Assembly (NCBI RefSeq): GCF_030269925.1
Contig: NC_085119.1
Location: 7,787,001-7,851,000, forward strand
Source: Bombyx mori
Lineage: Eukaryota; Arthropoda; Insecta; Lepidoptera; Bombycidae
DNA: 64,000 nucleotides
Direction of reading: 5' to 3'
Part shown: positions 45,330-56,734 of the stretch, one piece after another
Layout: each line of letters opens with the position of its first letter
How positions within the stretch are numbered: position 1 is the first letter of the stretch
Position numbers and translations under genes: made by a program
Notes under the pieces: model-generated
The model's database searches: none
Told to the model about the DNA's origin: nothing
The model's input: only the letters and a program-made list of their open reading frames with translations

Positions 45330-45954
45330 GTTTAGCAAAATTGTGATGCTGTAAATTTTTTAATTACTTTAATTTTTACATTACTAAATAAAGCTTAGAA
45401 TCCGAGATGGCGGTATTATGAATAGTGTAATTACTGTTTTGTGAATATAATTAATTTAAATATATCACGAAATAAAGTAAAATGTAAAATCGGACCGATT
45501 AATGTAAGTGCTTGCATATTGAACTTTTGTATTGTATTAAAGCAATTCGTTGACTACGAGCATTTGCTTAACTTGTTCGTTGCAAACTAACATTAAAGAT
45601 TACAAACACAATTCATTCAGATTACGACACTTTCATTTTTTTATTACTAGGTAAGCATAGTGGCAAATTACAATGAATACCTTTTACTTTGAAAAGATTG
45701 AGCTGTATTGTTAAAACCGAATATGTATAAAACTATGGCATGACTGATGAAGCACTTAATAAAATGTAACAAAAAATATCTGTCCGGTTGTAATCGTAAT
45801 AGTTTGTATCCGTATTTTTCTGTATGCTTAGCGTAGTGATCCTAAAATTAGAAAAAAACTTTCAAAAAATATTGCCAACGATTTTTTTTTTAATTTTTTT
45901 GTTTAATGATTCTGATCTGATTGTCGTTGCATTATGTCTTTTTATTGCATTTTA

Positions 45955-46327
45955 TCGGTAGATTAGCCCACGACTCACTTGATGATACTGGAACCCTATA
46001 TAAATCAATTCCAATGTGTATACGTGTCATTATTTATCCTAGTTGAAGTTATGTTGTACAACGGCTGCCTCACCCTTCTAACCAGAACACAGACATTGAT
46101 ACTGACAATGGGATTGTTTCGCGGCCAAAATATACCGGTCGGTGTGATTGCTGAATGACCTTAACTGCACGGTGCTATTCCTTCATCGCGGACGTTATAT
46201 GTGGAAGCGTGTTAGGACGATTTTCCATAGAAATTAGCATCTACCAGCGGCATCCAAACACGGGCACTGTCACAATGCCTGATACGACGAATACACTAGA
46301 CGAATTATCCCTTTAGGCCACTACAAT
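45955..46327 (-). mobile_element. Bm1-type SINE, old full-length copy
   Basis: On the minus strand the head GTAGTGGCCTAAAGGGATAA lies at about 46325 and the middle (GAAGGAATAGCACCGT) at about 46180, with a decayed body and tail down to about 45955. Heavily mutated. Confidence 0.6.
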
Positions 46328-46405
46328 TTCCATACCTGTAGAGTTTAATGAACTGATTTTGTTAATGTATTAAATTATCAGTATAAACATTTACAGAGAA
46401 TAATC

Positions 46406-46910
46406 AAATCAAATCAAATCAAAAATGTTTTATTCAACATAAATGAAAGTACATACTTGTTGAACGTCAAAAGAACTACCGCCAATTCACAAGAATTAGC
46501 CTCCGTCCTGAGAAGAATTGGCAAGAAACTCAGCGGGCATGTCTTTTTTTTTTTTTAATATTAGATTTTTTATTTTATTTTAAATATTAGTTTTTTTTAA
46601 ATATTCATTTTTACAATAAGTAATTATAACATAACAATTATTACAATATTGAAATGCCCGGAGCGAGCAACTCATTCCCACTTTGTGCAATCTTCTAGAT
46701 AATCATTGACTTTATAGTAAGCTTTATTGCACAGATGTTCTTTAATAGTTTTCTTAAACCTATGTATATGTAGGTTCTGAACATCTTGTGGGATTTTGTT
46801 GTACAGGCGCACAGACAAACACCCGAATGAATTTCGTATCTTATGTAACCTACTCATCGGCACAACAATGCTTAGCGTCCTTCTTAAAATTGCCATTAAA
46901 ATCTTCTATC
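46406..46910 (-). mobile_element. LINE C-terminus and 3' UTR with (GATTT)n tail
   Basis: The minus-strand frame 46896-46672 reads RRTLSIVVPMSRLHKIRNSF, CLSVRLYNKIPQDV and KTIKEHLCNKAYYKVNDYL, a C-terminal motif of widespread lepidopteran LINEs (CR1/Jockey superclade). The 3' UTR contains a T run at 46543-46555. The element terminates in repeated AATCA units at 46405-46426, a microsatellite 3' end rather than poly(A). Confidence 0.75.
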
Positions 46911-46969
46911 GCTCCAAATATTGATGGATCGTAGTTTACTCAATTGTTCCAATAGACACAACCTACGTA

Positions 46970-47136
46970 CAGTGTTTCTCGCCGGACGTTCTCAGTGGGT
47001 CGCGATTCCGATTCGGTGGTAGATCTTGCGAAGCATTGCTCTTGCTAGGGCTAGAGTTAGCAAATTCTCTTAGGTTGAGCCCGCGAGCTGACCTATTATT
47101 CCGAACTAGCCCTTTCAGGTAGGGGAAAAAACAGGA
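46970..47136 (+). mobile_element. Jockey-type LINE 3' UTR fragment
   Basis: TTTCTCGCCGGACGTTCTCA, GCGAAGCATTGCTCTTGCTA and GGTTGAGCCCGCGAGCTGAC end at GTAGGGGAAAAAAC. Same family as 40549-40775. Confidence 0.65.
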
Positions 47137-47570
47137 TCACTTTATTATTAAGAAAAGCCTATTAAATCAAATTTGCTATTAAAATTAATGCAATTAGGTT
47201 TTTTTCATGTATCCCAAACAAATAAATGTATTAAAAACATTTTTCCACTAAAATAAAAAATAAAATAAAACAAATGCAAAAATCAGTACATATGGTTGAG
47301 ACATGTAAAATTTTTTTAGTGTAGCTGTTTCAAAATTAATAGCTGTGTACTATTTTTAAAATATTTATGAAATTCGCTATGATGTGATCTGAGAATTTTT
47401 ATAATTTTGATGAGTGGTATTTTAAACTTTGAAAAAAGTATGAATCTATGTTTTTTTGATAATAAAGCGAAGTACGAATTGAGTTACTATTAAAGAACGG
47501 GTATCTGAATTTAATCCAATAAAGATTATATCTATATGTATGAGTATGCCTGATAGATATATGTAACAAC

Positions 47571-47818
47571 CTCTCGTGAGTCCTCTCCTCTTGTGAGTCC
47601 GCACGGGTAGGTACCACCGTCCCGCCTATTTCTGCCGTGAAGCAGTAATGCGTTTCGGTTTGAAGGGTGGGGCACCCGTTGTGACTATACTGAGACCTTA
47701 GAACTATATCTCAAGGTGTGTGGCGCATTTACGTTGTAGATGTCTATGGGCTCCAGTAACCACTTAACACCAGGTGGGCTGTGAGCTCGTCCACACATCA
47801 AAGCAATAAAAAAAAAAA
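47571..47818 (+). mobile_element. Bm1-type SINE, 5'-truncated
   Basis: CTCTTGTGAGTCCGCACGGG through AAAGCAATAAAAAAAAAAA. The first bases (CTCTCGTGAGTCCTCT) partly repeat the SINE start, a small 5' duplication. Confidence 0.85.
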
Positions 47819-48162
47819 CAAATTAATGCTGCAGTAACAGATGTTTGAACACACATTATTTTATTGTACACTTCAAACGTTAAAAAACTATTATAGTAAT
47901 TATAGTTTTACTATTTCATTATTTTATTTATTGCATTAGTAAATAAATTAGAAAAAAAAAAATTCTTTTGGATTATAATAATAGTATGTTTAAGGTACAC
48001 GATAGCTTTTACCTGACGATTTAAAATAATATACAAGATAAAACGGTATTTTTGGGTAAGTTAAAGAACTACTTTAAGTGACAATTACAATACAAAACTG
48101 ATGATTTTGATAGATTTCAGTCTCATGAAATTAAGTTTAATCTTTCTTGAACACATACATGT

Positions 48163-48265
48163 CTATCATCATCATCATCATCTCAGCCTGTCCATTGTCC
48201 ACTGCTGAACATAGGCCTCTCCAAGTGATCTCCAGTGCGGCCGGTCCGTTGCCACCTGCAACCAA
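48163..48265 (-). mobile_element. RTE 3' end, truncated
   Basis: ATCATCATCATCATCTCAGC, TGTCCACTGCTGAACATAGG and CCTCTCCAAGTGATCTCCAG are the same 3' end as at 50128, about 100 bases long. The 122-codon plus-strand frame starting here is read through this repeat and is not a supported gene. Confidence 0.65.
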
Positions 48266-49782
48266 TGACAATGCATGTCTATGTCTTGCAAAAATTGTTT
48301 TTGAAATAATTAATATTGAATTTCAATATGCTTGCACATTTACTGTCAGGGTTGTTTTAAAGTATGTTTCACAAGTTCATAGATGCCGACTAACAATAAA
48401 TGCACTCCGAAGCGCATATCCGTCAACCAACACTAAGAACTCGTTTTTCAATATTCACACATTAAAAGTCGTCCTTCGACTAAATATAACCCGAGTGAAC
48501 ATAAAAGTCGAATGATTAAAACATTTCATTCAGTTTTATGGATTTATTTTTTCATTTAATCGTATTTAATTTATGAATAACCTTTCCATATAATCTAGTT
48601 TTAAAATTGTAATTTTTACGAATATACTAGAATCACTCAATTCCTTGTTCAAAAGTAGAGGAGATAAAGTTTTATGTATATTCGGCTATAAAATCTAAAT
48701 TTTCTTAAATGCAAGCTCTCTCTGTTACAGTCTCGTTACACTTTGAATGAATTTAGCTCAAAAACCGTTGAGTAAATGTGAAAAATTGCTGAGAGTGGCA
48801 AAAATTAAAATCATAAAAGAGTAAAAATTTCAAGAAGGAATTTCTAATCGGAATTGACTACGTGTTTCGTCTTTTTTTATATCAAATATGAGACACGAAG
48901 TCACCGATAAATGAATTCTGCATATTATAAATTGAATATAATTCGATGCAATAAAAAATATGTAAAATATAAATGTTATAATAGCCCCCGTGTGGAGTTA
49001 ATTTGTGTAATCATCAATCGGCTATTGTGTACAATTTACGTATGTATAAGCACTATAAAACTATTAAACGTGTAAATGAGACATTAATCTATTAATTTAT
49101 TGTAAGATATTATAATTTCATTGGTGTTCGTATAAAATATTTTCACGTCAATTATCTAACTCACGAGTTTGAATATTTTTATTGAGCACGTTGCCGCGGG
49201 GAATGTTTTTTTCATGTTAACGTTTCTATCGGAGCGTGTTTGATCAAGTGCGCTAATAAATCTAATTAACATTTAAATGGTGATCACGCATAATAATCAG
49301 CTGGCTTTGTAAACTGCGACGATGCTCCTTAATTAGTAGACAATGGGGACAATGTATTAATGAGCCGTTGAGTCGGCTAAAACATTCACACACAGTGTTC
49401 ATGAATAAACTGTGGAACACTTGTTCACATGAGAGGGTGTCATGTGACGCAAGTGTAAGTCAATCCTGATGTAGTCGCAACTGTTCGAATAAATGTCAAT
49501 AGGTAGGTTTTCTGTAAGACACTGATGAGTAATGAATTTTTTTGTGTTTTTATTTTAATTTTGAACTCTATATATATAAAAATATGAAACAAAACAGAGT
49601 CATTCCATCGAAGATATTCATAACATCGAAGACATGATTTAGAGCTGAGGTATACCCGTCCCTAAAACACTCAGCTCAATGTTTCACACATCAAACAACA
49701 TCAAACAAACACAATTGAAATACCTATAGTAATAAAACATATTTTTTTTGTACCTATCATCAACAATTCTTAACACCGAAGA
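48266..49782. other. Unassigned part of eyg intron 1
   Basis: No repeat ends or coding seen. Moderately complex sequence at 49180-49500 could be conserved. Confidence 0.35.
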
Positions 49783-49922
49783 ATTGTAACTATACTCGAG
49801 ACCTTAGAACTTTTATCTCAAGATGGCTGGCGCATTTACGTTGTGGATGTCTATGGGCTCCAATAACCACTAAATACCAGGTGGACTGTGAGCTCGTCCA
49901 CCCATCTAAGCAATAAAAAAAA
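49783..49922 (+). mobile_element. Bm1-type SINE, 3' third only
   Basis: TTGTAACTATACTCGAGACC, GCGCATTTACGTTGTGGATG and CATCTAAGCAATAAAAAAAA. Heavily 5'-truncated. Confidence 0.82.
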
Positions 49923-50127
49923 TTCTTACATCTTCTTCAAACTATTTTTCTTAGAAACTTAACTTATCTGCGATCATATGAGATTCGAACATTCTTATTT
50001 TGCACATAAAAGACATACTTAGCTTTGCGGTCGACATATTTTTGCTTTCGTACTTTTTCTACGTAATGTTACTTAGCGTGCAGACGTAACTTTGTTATTT
50101 TTAAGTCTAATCGCAGTCTATCCCAAT

Positions 50128-50510
50128 ATCATCATCATCTCAGCCTGTCCACTGTCCACTGTTGAACGTAGACCTCTCCAATTGATGTCCAGTACGACCG
50201 CTTCGTTGCCACTTGCATTTAAAGTGACCTAGAGATTCTCACTGAGTCGTCGGTACATCTGGTAGGTGGCTGTCCCACACTGCGCTTGCCAGTACGTGGT
50301 CTCCACTCGAGGATCTTTCTGCCTCATCAGCCGCCCGACCTTCGCGCTGTGTGACCTGCCCAGTGTCACTTCAGCTTACTAATCCTACGAGCTATGTCAG
50401 CAACTTTGGTTCTTCTACGGATTTCCTCATTTCTGATTCGGTCTCGTAGCGAAATACCAAGCATAGCCCTCTCCATAGCTTACTGCTCGACAATAAGTTA
50501 TCGTCGTGTT
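50128..50510 (-). mobile_element. RTE-clade LINE C-terminus and 3' end
   Basis: On the minus strand, decayed coding reads AMERAMLGISLRDRIRNEEI, RRRTKVADIARRISKLK and EWRPRTGKRS, RTE tail motifs. It ends at TCATCATCATCTCAGCCTGT (plus strand) with a short CATCAT tract as the element's 3' terminus. Confidence 0.75.
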
Positions 50511-50714
50511 ATCGTCTATTGGGTTTTTGATCACAACGGTGCTTAATAACGAACGAAGTTCTAAAAAATTAATTGGTTCTTTACTTCATTTAGTTGAAAT
50601 TCACGGAAGTTTTGAAGTACCTTCGATCTAGTAGATGCTGGTTACTATCATGCTGCTTTTTCATCGAATTATCAATCACATTAAAACAGAGCAAATCCCA
50701 TTTTGTTCTTAGTG

Positions 50715-50885
50715 AATGTGTTACTAATTCCACTATGAAGGAATCACGTCATGGTACAATAAAGAAAATTACAAAGTTTATAATTTTGCGTAATGACTGG
50801 TGTACGCATGAGTTGATATCTGTTTCATCCATCGAATTTCGGCAGTACGGCAGTCTTGCGTTGTAACTCGAAGGGTGATTTTAAT
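50715..50885 (+). mobile_element. Bm1-type SINE remnant, middle and body
   Basis: CTATGAAGGAATCACGTCAT, TATAATTTTGCGTAATGACT and TTGTAACTCGAAGGGTG. The 90-codon frame across it is not a gene. Confidence 0.45.
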
Positions 50886-53800
50886 TTGAATCTTTAAAAT
50901 GCTGTTGAAACATTGATCTCGTGTGAAATCACGTTAGTATATCTTTATAGATTAACCTCTGCGTCTATTTAGCACTAGTAGGACCATGCGCCCGTTTGCT
51001 CAAGTAGAACAGTAAATATAATTAATATACATATATGACAACAATATAAATTAAGCCTCTACATGCTATAACTAGGATTGATAGTTAGTTATACAAGAAG
51101 CTAAAAATTACATGAGCAACAGTGGGAAGTAGTAGACATATAATTGACATTGATTAAAAAAATGGCGCGTTGACATTATTTGGGGACGAAAAAAGGTCAA
51201 ACTTATTTGATTAAAGATTATTTTCCACAAAAAAATTCTGTAATGAGCTAACCTATTCCTCGATAATCGATTTTCCAACAAAGTCAGTAGGTATATAAAA
51301 TGGTCAATAGCCTTTGGATGCAATGTTGAACATTATTATCGGATTCTTGAAATAAAACACAACACTGATCTTGCAGTAAATATGGATATTGAAAAAGGAA
51401 CATAGACTGGAAACCTTAAACCTTAACAATATCTTAGAAATTATTTAACATTTACACCAAAGAATATACATATACATATTAAAGAATAAAATGTATTTTT
51501 GAATTGAAAAATACGGAAATGACAATATCTTGAAGAATAAATCCAACAATAGACTAATTACTTATCGAAATTACCAGTTGTACTATCAAATCGAAGTTTG
51601 TCCGCCTCAAGTTTACATATCGTTAAATTTAAAATATGTTTTAATCGTCATACACATTTTGTGCGAATAAAAAGAAACATCAAAGCTTTATTAAGGTAAG
51701 TGATAATTTCACGCACAATTTAATTTCAATGGCCGATACTTCGATGATAATACAGGAGAGCGTTTTTAGCAATATATCCATAATTCATTTGAATTTTTAA
51801 AACAATAGTGGCGGACGCAGTACCTGCTTCGCTGCGTATAGTCAAATGAATTTTTGATCTTGTATTGAAATTTGCTCAGAAGGTGGCAATTTTACGGTGC
51901 GTGATGACATTAATGGCTGGAAGACTCGGTAAAAGCATTTTTTTGCATTAAACTGTTTTATATTCGGATGAACGCGTAAAAGTACTCTCTCATGCATGTT
52001 TCTTTACATTTTTATTTGAGTGCGGTGCAGGTGTATTTATAACAAACAGAACTCGCAATGAACGAGTCCTTGTGACTTGTATTGAATTGTCATTGTCAAT
52101 TTAAATAAATATTTGAATTTATCTCAAAAGTACAGAAACGATTTGGTCATTAATTACAGTGAAAATGATTATTCTGAAATAGTTTTAATTGTCATTAATA
52201 GCAATGTAAATTGGAATTGAAATACCGAATTAAACAATGAATTGAATTGTAAATTATATTATTATCCTAATTTTTATCCTCAACGTAAGTATACTTCAAA
52301 CAACAAAATCATTTCTTTGTTTAGTTATATTAAATAGTCGAGTAGTTTTTCATCACTAAAAGTCTTAAAGTTCAACAGGAACCAAAAAAAAATGTGCTAA
52401 AGAAACATGCTACATATTGAAACCAAACTGCGCTGGTTACGAAGCTAATTAAGCAAATAAACTATCGTTTGTTAAACAGTACACAAATAGATGAAATTAG
52501 GTTGTAAATGCTTAAAAACCGACGGACAATAAATAAATGGGGCGACAACGGGCCAAAGTCAACGCCAGTCAATACATTCTAATCAGTGATTTATTGCCAC
52601 TAATCCTGGGCTCAGCACAAATAAGCTATCTTGTCGACTTAATGTTGTATCAGCTCAGGCGTGAAACTCCCGCGCATCACTAAGTGGTCCTTCCAGTTTC
52701 CACTCGAAATATTTTAATAAGGCCTCACTGCTCACGCACCCTAATAAAAACACACACGCACTCAACGACACGAACTCCTTAAAACTCTATCCGTTCGAAT
52801 CCAATTTATTTATAATAGTAGCGACACTAAGAATGTACATTTTTGCTCTAAACGGTGTTAATTTATTGACCGTGGGCAGATAATATCACTTTTTTTTCCT
52901 CATTATTTAAGCGATTACACGAGAAATTATACGTTGAAACCACTAGTGAGCCCTTGGCGCGATGATCCAGTATATCAATGTAATTCTTAACGGCATATTT
53001 TTAAGAGTGTGTTTCGATCGAACAAAAAGTAAAGTCCAATAATACTTTCGTTGACGAAATCGCCTTATTGACTCGCTAATAAAAAGTGTTAAGTTATGGC
53101 CAAGTTATGCCAGTTGCATTAATTTTGATGCTTAACCTGATAAACAAATTAAGGTATATTAAGTTAATAGCTTAATTTATAATTGAATTTGTTACGATGT
53201 GTTCATAAGAAAGCATTGTTACGATCGGTGTAGCGTATCTGTTCGATGTTAACGACAAATTGCGTGAATATAATAAATGTACTCGCTCACTCAAATTTAT
53301 ATATTAAATTTATATATCCACTGAATCCTTTATGTTCAGAAACATTTTAATTTTTATTTTAGCCATCAACGGATCGAGTTCAGCTCGTAAAATTTTATTT
53401 CACAATTAAATTATCAGATTGGTGGCATTAAGGGTGTTGTTTTGGATGAGAATAATTTATTTATGTTTTGCAGTAGAACTTATGCTCTTTAATTCGTCTA
53501 ATACGTACACGGTTATTTTGAATGGATTCATAACGCCAGGTCTGTCATCGTGGGAAATGATAGCATGCGGTAAACAACGAGTGTGCGGCTTTGTAGTTTG
53601 TCTTCGGAGTTTGTAATAAACTTGACTTCTAAGCCTTTGACACGTTGCAATCATGCGAGGCACATAATTAATGCGCACGGATTTACCGGCCTCGGTAATG
53701 TGGATTCACAGAAAGTAACGCCCGAGGCTCTCTCATTATAGAAACACGGTAAAAAGTTGTTTCGACGATATACACTCATAATCGTGCCAAATCACAGTTA

Positions 53801-54109
53801 TAATTCCATTATATTTGTCTCTCTGTTTACTTTGTAGAACTCGTAAAATCCGCTACCGATTTTTATTTCATACATTTTTAAAGTTATCATTTTATGACAT
53901 AAAACTGTTTCATCTTACGTCCATTTTATCATGAAATAAATATATTTTATTTTAAGGAATTCAATAATGGTTATTACATTTTTAGTAAATGAATAAAAAT
54001 ATAAAACAAAATCTATTAAAAATCTGTGTTAAAATGTTGCATAAGGTTTTTTAGTATCACATGCATGTTAAAAATATTATTAAGATTAATTAGTCGTTTT
54101 TGTTAACAG
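50886..54109. other. Unassigned 3' part of eyg intron 1
   Basis: Largely free of recognisable mobile elements. A GC-richer patch at about 52530-52780 has a TAATCC site (52601-52606). Short frames at 53419-53678 lack domains. Confidence 0.35.
51800..51840 (-). mobile_element. Possible Helitron 3' end remnant
   Basis: On the minus strand, ACGCAGCGAAGCAGGTACTGCGT forms a stem-loop followed by CCGCCACTAT, resembling a Helitron 3' hairpin plus a mutated CTAG. No 5' end is paired with it. Confidence 0.3.
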
Positions 54110-54307
54110 TACCAGTATCTCCGTCATCATCGACGGGAGGTGCCGGCGGCGGATCCGGGACCCCTCTCTACCCTGGCGCAGCGTCTCATCCCCTGTCTTC
54201 ATTACTGTCACAGCAACGGCTTCTAGAGCTTTCCAGATTCGGCTTAAGGCATTATGATATCGCCCACCATGTTTTGTCTCAACAAGGTGCTGTCACGAAG
54301 TTGCTTG
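54110..54307 (+). CDS. eyg: eyegone-like Pax transcription factor, coding exon 2 (linker and start of partial paired domain)
   Basis: Seen: the exon follows a pyrimidine-rich tract and TTAACAG acceptor and ends before GTGAGT. It carries two bases finishing a split Val codon, 65 codons and one base, so it is phase 1 at both ends (length 198, divisible by 3). The first half is a Ser/Gly/Pro linker (SPSSSTGGAGGGSG, then LYPGAASHPL). The second half contains RLLELSRFGLRHYDI and QQGAVTKLLG. These align without gaps to helices 2-3 of the Pax PAI subdomain (R..I.EL...G.R..DI ... G.VSKILG). The N-terminal beta-hairpin and helix 1 of a normal paired domain are absent. Known: Eyg and Toe carry such a truncated paired domain, followed by an intact RED subdomain and a paired-type homeodomain. 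Those exons are not in this window. Whether this is the single non-dipteran eyg or a toe-like copy cannot be settled here. Confidence 0.88.
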
Positions 54308-54615
54308 GTGAGTTTTCTTTGTAGATTGTTCGGAGACATAGAGCTGTCAGATTAAAATTATGGTTTGACTATAAATGTTTTATGTTTAAAATCATAGAAC
54401 AATGTTGAAGTTTCCAGCCTATAGGCTGGGCTTATCTATATTAGTTTTGTTCAACAGTACAGTTTGACCTCGCCTTTATTTTTATATAAAATATGTCAAC
54501 GTTTTGGATACTTTACAATTTTCGCCGTTCCTTTACAGTTTTCGCCGTTTCTTTACAGTTTTACAGAAGTCGTCCACGAAAATTGTAAAGTATTCGAAAT
54601 GTCGGAAATACGTAA

Positions 54616-55875
54616 TAATAGGTTGGGGAAAAAGTTTCTTCGCATTTTTTAAGAAAATTCACAACATTTTTTAATATAGTTTATTTACATTTAACTACAG
54701 TATGTAGGTACCATTTTGTTCGATAACTTTTTGCCGTCTTGTAGATAGGGACATGATCCCATTGCTATAGAAAAATTGGGGCTTCTGATCAAAATACAAT
54801 TGTGATGTTATACTCTTGTGATGTTAACCTGACACTGCCTAAATAATTCTGAAGAGACTGAAACAGGTGAAAACCTGAAGGTGCAAAGTCAGGACTACGC
54901 GGCAGATGCATTAACACCTCCCAGCCAAGCTCTCTTAATGTTTGCTGAGTGGCTAAAGATGTGTAAGGTCTAGCGTAATCATGATGAAAAACCACACCCC
55001 TTCTGTTGAATAATTCCAGCCGCTTTCTTTCAACTTCTTGCTTTAATCTCATCAGTTGTTCGCAGTAGAGTTCAGAATCGATGGTCCTGCCTGGTGGTAA
55101 CAGCTCATAATGAATAATGCCCTTACAACCCCAACACACACACAGTACCACTTTGTTGCGAGTTAACCCAGGTTTCACCACAGTCTGTGAAGCCTGACCG
55201 GCCTTTTACAACGACCTTTTTCGCATGTTCTTGTCGTACGTAATCCAATTTTCATCACCAGTTATCAGCTTCTTAAAAAATGGTTCGGTTTCATTACGTC
55301 ATAGTAAAGAATGACAAATGAGTACACAGTTCATTAGGTTTCTTTCAGTGAGCTGGTGAGGTACCCAAATATCGAACTTTTTTGTGTACCCAGTTTTTTT
55401 TCAAATGCGCCAAAACTGTTTTGTGGTCAATTCCCAGTTTTTCAGCTACGTCGTAACTACTGATATACCGATCTTGCTCCACTTTTTCAAAAATGGCATC
55501 CATTTTATCCGTAATAGGGCGACCAGAGAGACGTGCATCTTTGACATCAAAATTTCCGGATTGAAAACGCTTAAACCAAATTTGTGCTACTCTCACAGAC
55601 ACTGCACTTTTTTCGCGGCTTGCGTTGCATTTTTACCTTTTTTGTAGTAAAATTTTAAAATGTATCGAATTTCTTCATTAGATTCACTCATCTTGACAGT
55701 AGGAAAAATAACTAAAAGTCACACATTTTCCTAATTTGAATTTGGAATTATCTTCTTTCAAATTTAAACTTTTAATGATACCAAAACCAGCCAGATACAA
55801 ATAGTATAGCAAAAGAGATTTTATTACAAGTTCATACATACTATAATACGAAAAGACTTTTTCCCCAACCTATTA
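54616..55875 (-). mobile_element. mariner-like transposon, near full length, inactivated
   Basis: Perfect 20-bp terminal inverted repeats (TAATAGGTTGGGGAAAAAGT at 54616-54635, its reverse complement at 55856-55875) include the outer TA target duplication. The length of about 1.26 kb is normal for mariner. The transposase reads on the minus strand from an ATG at 55691 and is broken into at least two frames. The TIR (GGTTGG..AAAAGT) resembles that of cecropia-type mariners, but the subfamily is not proven. It lies in eyg intron 2, antisense to the gene. Confidence 0.9.
54789..55691 (-). pseudogene. mariner transposase, frameshifted, catalytic Asp replaced by Gly
   Basis: Reading starts at 55691 (MSESNEEIRYILKFYYKKGKNA), shifts frame near 55610, then continues as an HTH/linker region (VRVAQIWFKRFQSGNF, AEKLGIDHKTVLAHL) to a stop at 55345. 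After a further break a second open block (55181-54789) carries the C-terminal catalytic half: VLCVCWGCKGIIHYELLPPG, then FHHDYARPY with the second catalytic Asp. The block containing the third Asp reads SPDFAPSGFHLF. Mariner enzymes have D exactly 34 residues after the HD aspartate, and here that position is Gly (codon at 54873-54875). The frameshifts and this substitution mean the copy cannot make active enzyme. Confidence 0.88.
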
Positions 55876-56099
55876 TATTAAAAAATATTAATTAAAGAGT
55901 TTAAATCGTAAGATGATTAAATTTTAGCAGTAGTTTTAATAATGTTTACGGCGCGCTACAACCGATTTTTTTATATAGTAAATCTATTTGCCGGTAAATT
56001 CTATAGATCGTATTCGCGTATAAAATCCGTGGCATCGAGCATCACAAAATACAGTTTAATTTTGTAGCGGGTAATTTTTTTCTGTAGTAAAAAACTCTA

Positions 56100-56340
56100 C
56101 TACGATGAAGAAAGAACACAGTCAAGTAAATTGAAAACTGAAAAATTTATAACTTTGCGTAAATACCTGTAATACATTGTTAAACCGTACGAGTACCATC
56201 TTCCTGCCTACATATATCGGGAGCTTCAATGCAATCACCTGCAATGCAATCGAGACTTTGGTTTCATGTGTCAAGGTGGCATTCACTTTGACACATCTAT
56301 GGACTTTTAATATCAGATGTGTGAAGTGAAGTTATTGATC
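56100..56340 (+). mobile_element. Bm1-type SINE remnant
   Basis: ATTTATAACTTTGCGTAAAT, CCTGCCTACATATATCGG and CATCTATGGACTTT keep the middle-body-tail order. It adjoins the fold-back MITE. Confidence 0.4.
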
Positions 56341-56364
56341 CTTTTAATTTGTACTAATATGCGC

Positions 56365-56730
56365 TTAAAATAAATAATAGTTTAAACTAACAAAATACGC
56401 TTTTATAGAAAATCCAACTAAAAAATAGAAAATAAAGTTTAATAAGTATGAATTAAAAATAGTGTAAGAAATAATGATTTTATTGTAAAAAAGCGTGGGA
56501 TGCTTTTCAGGATATTATCAAAATAACCCTTCTACTGTACCTGTTCCTGTTCATAAAATGTTTATAACTACTGATACCACGCACTCCACGCTTTTTTTAC
56601 AATAAAATAATTTTTTCTTACACTTTCAATGCAAATTTATTAAAATTTATTTTCTATTTTTTAGTTAGATTTTCTATAAAAGCGTATTTCGTTTTTTTTT
56701 TTTAACTATTATTTACTTTTCATTTTTTAG
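56365..56730. mobile_element. Fold-back MITE with long inverted arms (about 150 bp each)
   Basis: The left arm (about 56365-56513, reading AAAATACGCTTTTATAGAAA) is an imperfect reverse complement of the right arm (about 56570-56730). Both contain the AAAATAGAAAATAAA and GTAAGAAATAAT-type blocks, and they are separated by a loop of about 60 bp. A related single arm occurs at 22430-22580. No coding. Located in eyg intron 2. Confidence 0.7.
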
Positions 56731-56734
56731 TGAG

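Larger units (their letters stand above)
42467..54109 (+). other. eyg: eyg intron 1 (11.6 kb)
   Basis: Bounded by GTACGT at the exon 1 donor and TTAACAG at the exon 2 acceptor, in matching phase 1. It contains at least four recognisable Bm1-type SINEs on the plus strand, one minus-strand SINE, older SINE remnants, a LINE with a microsatellite tail, Jockey and RTE 3' ends, and one member of an 'ACCGGATAGGAACGAAG' repeat family. No additional coding exon was recognised. An alternatively spliced or noncoding exon could be missed. Confidence 0.72.

Noticed and set aside
48147..48515. 122-codon plus-strand frame
   Set aside because: Its first 35 codons lie in an RTE 3' end read antisense. The rest has no recognisable domain.
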